Positions 5,849-9,066 of a stretch of DNA of 9,066 nt are shown piece by piece. Each line of letters starts with the position of its first letter. Position 1 is the first letter of the stretch. Under the pieces are notes generated by a model that was given only the letters and a program-made list of their open reading frames with translations, was not told the origin of the DNA and made no database searches. The translations under genes and the position numbers were made by a program. Source of the DNA: Neisseriaceae bacterium (GTDB lineage: Bacteria; Pseudomonadota; Gammaproteobacteria; Burkholderiales; Neisseriaceae); contig JAFSQZ010000055.1 in NCBI GenBank assembly GCA_017446355.1, positions 1 to 9,066 of the forward strand, in the 5' to 3' direction.

Positions 5849-6163
5849 TTACCAAAAACGCCAAACCAATGCTGCTGTTGCGGTAGCCATCACTGCAAAA
5901 GTGCCTAAAAGATAGCGGGCAAAACGGTTTTGAGGAATAAAACCAAAACCGCGTACAAACGCCGCACTCATTGACCACATCAGCAATGAGGATAGTGTAT
6001 GGTCTGCCGAACCGTCTTGTGGTTTGACCAATAGAAACGGGGCAAGGCTTAATACCACCATTAACACAAGCCCCCACAGCAATAACACAGGTTGCATTTT
6101 AGCATCTTGAGATGTAATTGATTCACTCTGCTGTATGATGGTGTTTGAGTTGTTCGCGCTCAT
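5849..6163 (-). CDS. ybgE: Cyd operon protein YbgE
   Basis: YbgE is a small inner-membrane protein usually encoded with cytochrome bd oxidase; its biochemical role is not established. The 104-residue product has a polar N-terminus (1-23) and about three membrane segments (near 25-46, 57-74 and 84-103). The signature LLMWSMSAAFVRGFGFIPQ (60-78) resembles LLLMWAVCAGVIHGVGFRPQ of E. coli YbgE as I remember it. A longer reading frame starts at a TTG (6211). The ATG at 6163 is better because GGGGAG lies about nine bases upstream and the extension falls within cydX. From this start the gene overlaps the 3' end of cydX by 41 bp in another frame, which suggests translational coupling. It is the last gene of the operon, followed by the uptake-sequence terminator. 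Confidence 0.85.
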   Translation of the reverse strand: MSANNSNTIIQQSESITSQDAKMQPVLLLWGLVLMVVLSLAPFLLVKPQDGSADHTLSSLLMWSMSAAFVRGFGFIPQNRFARYLLGTFAVMATATAALVWRFW

Positions 6164-6245
6164 ATTCAAAATCTCCCCATAAAGCGATAAGAATAGCGAA
6201 AAATACGGCAAAACCCACGCCTAATACCCATGCAAAATACCACAT
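6123..6245 (-). CDS. cydX: Cytochrome bd oxidase small subunit CydX
   Basis: CydX is a single-pass membrane peptide that binds CydAB, stabilises the haems and is needed for full oxidase activity. This 40-codon gene starts MWYFAWVLGV, almost the same as the E. coli CydX start MWYFAWILG. A hydrophobic span runs to about residue 23 (ALW), followed by the charged tail DFEYEREQLKHHHTAE. The tail has three consecutive histidines, not something I recall in E. coli CydX. The ATG at 6245 has a clear AGGAG six to seven bases upstream. It lies 16 bp after the NifX-like gene and overlaps ybgE by 41 bp. Its short length makes it easy to miss, but the N-terminal match and the operon position make the call strong. 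Confidence 0.93.
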   Translation of the reverse strand: MWYFAWVLGVGFAVFFAILIALWGDFEYEREQLKHHHTAE

Positions 6246-6261
6246 TATTGTCTCCTAAAAT

Positions 6262-6588
6262 TTAATTGTCTGTATTATTCAATTTATTCATAGCTGCCTG
6301 TAAAGCTTTGACGGGATCCAGCTCATAAGTAACATAAACTTGTTTACCCATTTTCTGCCACTGTCTATGCAACCCATCACCAATACCAGCAGTAACCAAA
6401 GCATCTGCAACCGCCAAAGGGTGATTTTCATTAAATGCTTGATGACGAAACATTTGTTGTGGCGATAAAACAATTGAGCGTTCAGGCTGCCTCATATCTT
6501 TTTGGGTGTCAAACAAAAAGAAATGGGTGCATTTGCCTGCATGTGGCGTTACCGTTCTTCGGTTTTGGCAAGTCATCGCAATCTTCAT
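6262..6588 (-). CDS. NifX/NafY-like (dinitrogenase iron-molybdenum cofactor family) protein inside the cyd operon
   Basis: This 108-residue protein resembles the Nitro_FeMo-Co (NifB C-terminal/NifX/NafY) family, small RNase H-like-fold proteins that carry iron-sulfur or FeMo-co precursors in nitrogen fixers but also occur widely without nitrogenase. Visible features are the first strand MKIAMTCQN (1-9), the loop TVTPHAGKCTHFFLFD (12-27) with Cys7, His16, Cys20 and His22 as possible metal ligands, HPLAVADALVTAGIGDGLHR (56-75, the Gly-rich loop typical of the family), and a C-terminal YELDPVKALQAAM helix (88-100). The ATG at 6588 has AGGA about nine bases upstream. An in-frame extension to 6663 would run into cydB and is unlikely. 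It lies 22 bp after cydB and 16 bp before cydX, so it is very probably co-transcribed. Its role with cytochrome bd is unknown to me. Family call by recognition, not by search. Confidence 0.75.
   Translation of the reverse strand: MKIAMTCQNRRTVTPHAGKCTHFFLFDTQKDMRQPERSIVLSPQQMFRHQAFNENHPLAVADALVTAGIGDGLHRQWQKMGKQVYVTYELDPVKALQAAMNKLNNTDN
6481..6492 (-). repeat. One-sided uptake sequence (Kingella-type) inside the NifX-like gene
   Basis: On the minus strand this reads AGGCAGCCTGAA exactly; the other side is CCTC, so the Simonsiella-type 12-mer is absent. It encodes R-Q-P-E at residues 33-36, in the variable loop after the second strand. It is the last recognisable copy before 2.5 kb without any. 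Confidence 0.78.
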
Positions 6589-6610
6589 AATGTTATTCCT
6601 ATTTAGCAAG

Positions 6611-7759
6611 TTAATATGCGGAATGGTCGTTTTCACGAATGTATGCGGCGGTAACTTTGCCACGCATAACGCTGTATGCCCAACGCGTGTAAAGAATAAT
6701 AATCGGCATAAAAATCAGCGTTGCCACCAACATGACCGACAAGGTTAAATGACTGGAAGCCGCGTCCCATACGGTTAAACTGGAACGCAAATCGGACGAT
6801 GACGGCATAATAAATGGAAATAAGGAAACGCCTGCGGTACCGATAATGCCACACAAGGCGATGGCAGAAGACCAAAATGCCGCAAAGGTTTTGCCGCTTT
6901 TTGCCAATAACCACGCCAATATCACGCCGATATAAGCCAAAGCAGGTACGAGCATACTCACAGGATATGTGCGGTAGTTGGCTAACCATGCCCCTTCGGC
7001 ACGCACCACTTCTTTGCTTAATGGATTGGGCAATGCTGATGGATTGACGCTACCTGAAACAATCGCATAACCGTCAATGCCAAACGCCACCCAAACACCG
7101 CCTGCGGTAAAGCCAAGCAAAGTAACAGCGGCGGCAATATTGACGGCAGTGTGGGCACGGCGATAAACATCGCCTTCGGTGCGGTGCATTAAATAAACAC
7201 CGCCATGAAAAATAATCATTGCCGAAGACACCACGCCACACAATAAGGCAAAAGGGTTGAGTAAAGCGAAGAATGAACCTGTGTAAAACGGCAATAAATT
7301 GTTATCAAAATGAAACGGCACGCCTAATAATAAGTTACCAAACGCCACGCCAAAAATCACAGGGGGAATAAAGCCGCCAACAAACAAGCCCCAGTCCCAA
7401 ATTTTTCGCCATGTGGGATTGTTGATTTTACTGCGGTAATCAAAGCCCACAGGACGGAAAAATAATGCCCACAACACCAACAGCATTGCCCAATAAAAAC
7501 CTGAAAAGGCAGTGGCATAAACCAAAGGCCAAGCGGCAAAAATCGCACCGCCTGCGGTGATAAACCATACTTGATTGCCGTCCCAGTGTGGCCCTACGGT
7601 GTTGATAACCACGCGTCTTTCTTCATCGGTTTTGCCCACAAAGGGTAAAAGTGAACCGACACCCATATCGTGTCCGTCCATAATGGCAAAGCCCACCAAC
7701 AATATGCCTACCAACAGCCACCAAATGACTTTGATTGTTGAATATTCAAAAAATTCCAT
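6611..7759 (-). CDS. cydB: Cytochrome bd quinol oxidase subunit II
   Basis: CydB is the membrane partner of CydA in the bd oxidase, which reduces O2 to water with electrons from quinol and has high oxygen affinity. The 382-residue product is close in length to E. coli CydB (379). It follows that sequence along its length: IKVIWWLLVGILLVGFAIMDG (9-29), GPHWDGNQVWFITAGG (56-71, with His58 and Asp60), FFRPVGFDYRSK (100-111), GVAFGNLLLGVPF, LLNPFALLCGVVS, FPFIMPSSSDLRSSLTVWDA, and a C-terminal ENDHSAY resembling ERNTHSLY. About eight or nine hydrophobic segments are visible. The ATG at 7759 has AAGGAAA upstream and lies 15 bp after cydA. It is not a CydB-like CioB of the cyanide-insensitive type as far as I can tell. 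No frame damage is seen. Confidence 0.97.
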   Translation of the reverse strand: MEFFEYSTIKVIWWLLVGILLVGFAIMDGHDMGVGSLLPFVGKTDEERRVVINTVGPHWDGNQVWFITAGGAIFAAWPLVYATAFSGFYWAMLLVLWALFFRPVGFDYRSKINNPTWRKIWDWGLFVGGFIPPVIFGVAFGNLLLGVPFHFDNNLLPFYTGSFFALLNPFALLCGVVSSAMIIFHGGVYLMHRTEGDVYRRAHTAVNIAAAVTLLGFTAGGVWVAFGIDGYAIVSGSVNPSALPNPLSKEVVRAEGAWLANYRTYPVSMLVPALAYIGVILAWLLAKSGKTFAAFWSSAIALCGIIGTAGVSLFPFIMPSSSDLRSSLTVWDAASSHLTLSVMLVATLIFMPIIILYTRWAYSVMRGKVTAAYIRENDHSAY

Positions 7760-7774
7760 CGTACTTTCCTTTTA

Positions 7775-9066
7775 TTATCCGTGTTTCACTTCATTTGCAT
7801 AACGACCTGTACCCAAACTACCTGGACCTTGTCGTGAAAAACGAATCATCAAATACATTTCAATCACCAACAACAAGGTATAAAAACCGATGAAGCCTGT
7901 GAGTGAGCCATACAAATCCCCTTTGGATAAAGTGGAAACGGAAAGATGCGTGGGCAAAATGCCGTAAATTGTCCAAGGCTGACGACCGTATTCAGCCACA
8001 AACCAACCAACTTCACACGCAATCCACGGCATAGGTAAAGCCAACAGGGCAAAGCGTAATAACCAGCGTTTTTCAGCAAAATTGCCTTTAACCACCGCAT
8101 ACACAGACAACACAAAAAGCAATAACATTGTAAAGCCCAAAGCCACCATTAAACGGAATGACCAAAACATAGGAGCTACTTTGGGAATGGTGTCGCGTGC
8201 CGCTTGGGCAATCATTTCATCAGTGGCTTGCGACACATCTTGTGTATAGCGTTTTAACATCAAGCCATATCCCAAATCGTCTTGGTGTTGTTTGAAAATC
8301 GCCATTGCGTCTTGGTCATCACGATTAACACGCAATTTTTCCAACGCCAATACCGCTTCTTTACCTGATGCAACACGCTTTTCATTTTCTGCCACAATTT
8401 CGTGAATACCAGGAATGGTTTCAGAAATGGAACGCGTTCCCAAAAGCCCCATGACATAAGGAATTTGCAGTTGCCAATCGTTTTTCATTTCTTTTTCATT
8501 GGGTATGGCAATTAGATTAAACGCCGCAGGAGCAGGTTCGGTGTGCCACATCGCCTCCATTGCCGCTAATTTAGACGGTTGCTCTTCGCCTACGGCATAG
8601 CCTGATTCATCACCCAAAATAATCACCGAACACACAGACGCTAAACCAAAGGCAGCAGCAATACGGAAACTGCGTTTGGCAAATTCCACATCTTGTTTTT
8701 TCAACAAATACCAAGCAGAAATCGCCAACACAAAAATAGAACCTGTTACATAACCTGCGGATACCGTATGTACAAATTTATTTTGAGCCACAGTATTCAG
8801 CACAACATCGCTGAAACTGGTCATTTCCATACGCATGGTTTCAAAACTAAATTCCGCACCCACAGGATATTGCATCCAGCCATTTGCAATCAAAATCCAC
8901 AAAGCAGAAAGATTGGTGCCCACCGCCATCAAAATGGTTACCAACAAATGCCCACGGCGTGATAAACGATCCCAACCAAAGAAGAACAAACCGATAAAAG
9001 TTGATTCCAAGAAAAACGCCATTAAGCCTTCAATCGCCAATGGTGCACCAAAAATATCGCCCACAT
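7775..9066 (-). CDS. cydA: Cytochrome bd quinol oxidase subunit I, C-terminal part (5' end off the right edge)
   Basis: CydA carries haems b558, b595 and d and the quinol-oxidising Q-loop. The window holds 429 residues, starting at the equivalent of E. coli residue 88 (VGDIFGAPLAIEG). The first in-frame codon, GTG at 9064, is internal and not a start. Counting from there, the known E. coli residues fall in place without net gaps: Glu99 and Glu107 (IEG, FLES), His186 (KFVHT), Lys252 and Glu257 of the Q-loop (KLAAME), and Met393 (FRLMVALGF). The long second half of the Q-loop (GYGLMLKRYTQDV) is present, so this is the L-type CydA of proteobacteria. GRQPW follows later, as in all CydA. The missing N-terminal segment includes the haem ligand His19. 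The operon promoter is outside the window. Confidence 0.97.
   Translation of the reverse strand, partial: VGDIFGAPLAIEGLMAFFLESTFIGLFFFGWDRLSRRGHLLVTILMAVGTNLSALWILIANGWMQYPVGAEFSFETMRMEMTSFSDVVLNTVAQNKFVHTVSAGYVTGSIFVLAISAWYLLKKQDVEFAKRSFRIAAAFGLASVCSVIILGDESGYAVGEEQPSKLAAMEAMWHTEPAPAAFNLIAIPNEKEMKNDWQLQIPYVMGLLGTRSISETIPGIHEIVAENEKRVASGKEAVLALEKLRVNRDDQDAMAIFKQHQDDLGYGLMLKRYTQDVSQATDEMIAQAARDTIPKVAPMFWSFRLMVALGFTMLLLFVLSVYAVVKGNFAEKRWLLRFALLALPMPWIACEVGWFVAEYGRQPWTIYGILPTHLSVSTLSKGDLYGSLTGFIGFYTLLLVIEMYLMIRFSRQGPGSLGTGRYANEVKHG

Noticed and set aside
5835..6077. Minus-strand reading frame of 80 aa in the ybgE region
   Set aside because: It is a shadow of ybgE in another frame; the ybgE frame has the family motif.
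6164..6211. Longer ybgE starting at a TTG
   Set aside because: The extension lies in the coding region of cydX in another frame and has no Shine-Dalgarno; ATG 6163 has GGGGAG upstream.
6589..6663. Longer NifX-like protein overlapping the end of cydB
   Set aside because: The family begins MKIA and the ATG at 6588 has AGGA at good spacing; the upstream residues look like translated cydB in the wrong frame.
1..9066. CRISPR array, insertion sequence, prophage or tRNA
   Set aside because: No regularly spaced repeats, transposase, terminal inverted repeats, phage genes or cloverleaf sequence were found; the only repeats are uptake sequences.

Overview
The window looks like chromosome of a low-GC member of the Neisseriaceae, probably in the Simonsiella/Alysiella/Kingella group. 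The main clue is a nearly palindromic 15-mer, TTCAGGCTGCCTGAA. It contains the DNA uptake sequence (DUS) dialect described for Simonsiella (AGGCTGCCTGAA) on one strand and the Kingella dialect (AGGCAGCCTGAA) on the other. Eleven exact or one-sided copies lie in the first 6.5 kb. The hisZ-purA order and the close similarity of AroA to meningococcal AroA, both from memory, point the same way. The genus is an inference.

Left block (1-4313, all minus strand, read right to left): ppk2 (polyphosphate kinase 2), a LOG-family nucleotide phosphoribohydrolase, recO, hisZ, and the first 145 codons of purA. A hairpin terminator follows ppk2. A DUS begins exactly one base after the stop codons of the LOG gene, recO and hisZ. 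The 278-bp recO-hisZ gap has no convincing gene. It holds a strong 9-bp-stem hairpin just upstream of hisZ that could be a leader attenuator or terminator. Several of these products handle purine nucleotides (PPK2, LOG, PurA, and HisZ through the ATP-using HisG), but they are mostly housekeeping genes and need not form one pathway.

Middle (4314-5848): aroA (EPSP synthase) is the only plus-strand gene. It diverges from ppk2 and has a perfect TATAAT box about 36 bp before its ATG. A 12-bp inverted pair of DUS copies separates it from the converging cyd operon and gives the cyd operon a terminator with a U-tract.

Right block (5849-9066, minus strand): a cytochrome bd quinol oxidase operon, cydA (5' end outside the window), cydB, a NifX/NafY-like small protein, cydX (40 aa) and ybgE. 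Spacings are 15, 22 and 16 bp, followed by a 41-bp overlap. CydA and CydB carry the haems and quinol site, CydX is the small accessory subunit, and YbgE is the usual membrane companion of unclear role. The unexpected member is the NifX-like protein between cydB and cydX. It is a family normally tied to iron-molybdenum or iron-sulfur cofactor handling, here placed inside a haem-oxidase operon. This is the best lead in the window for undescribed biology.
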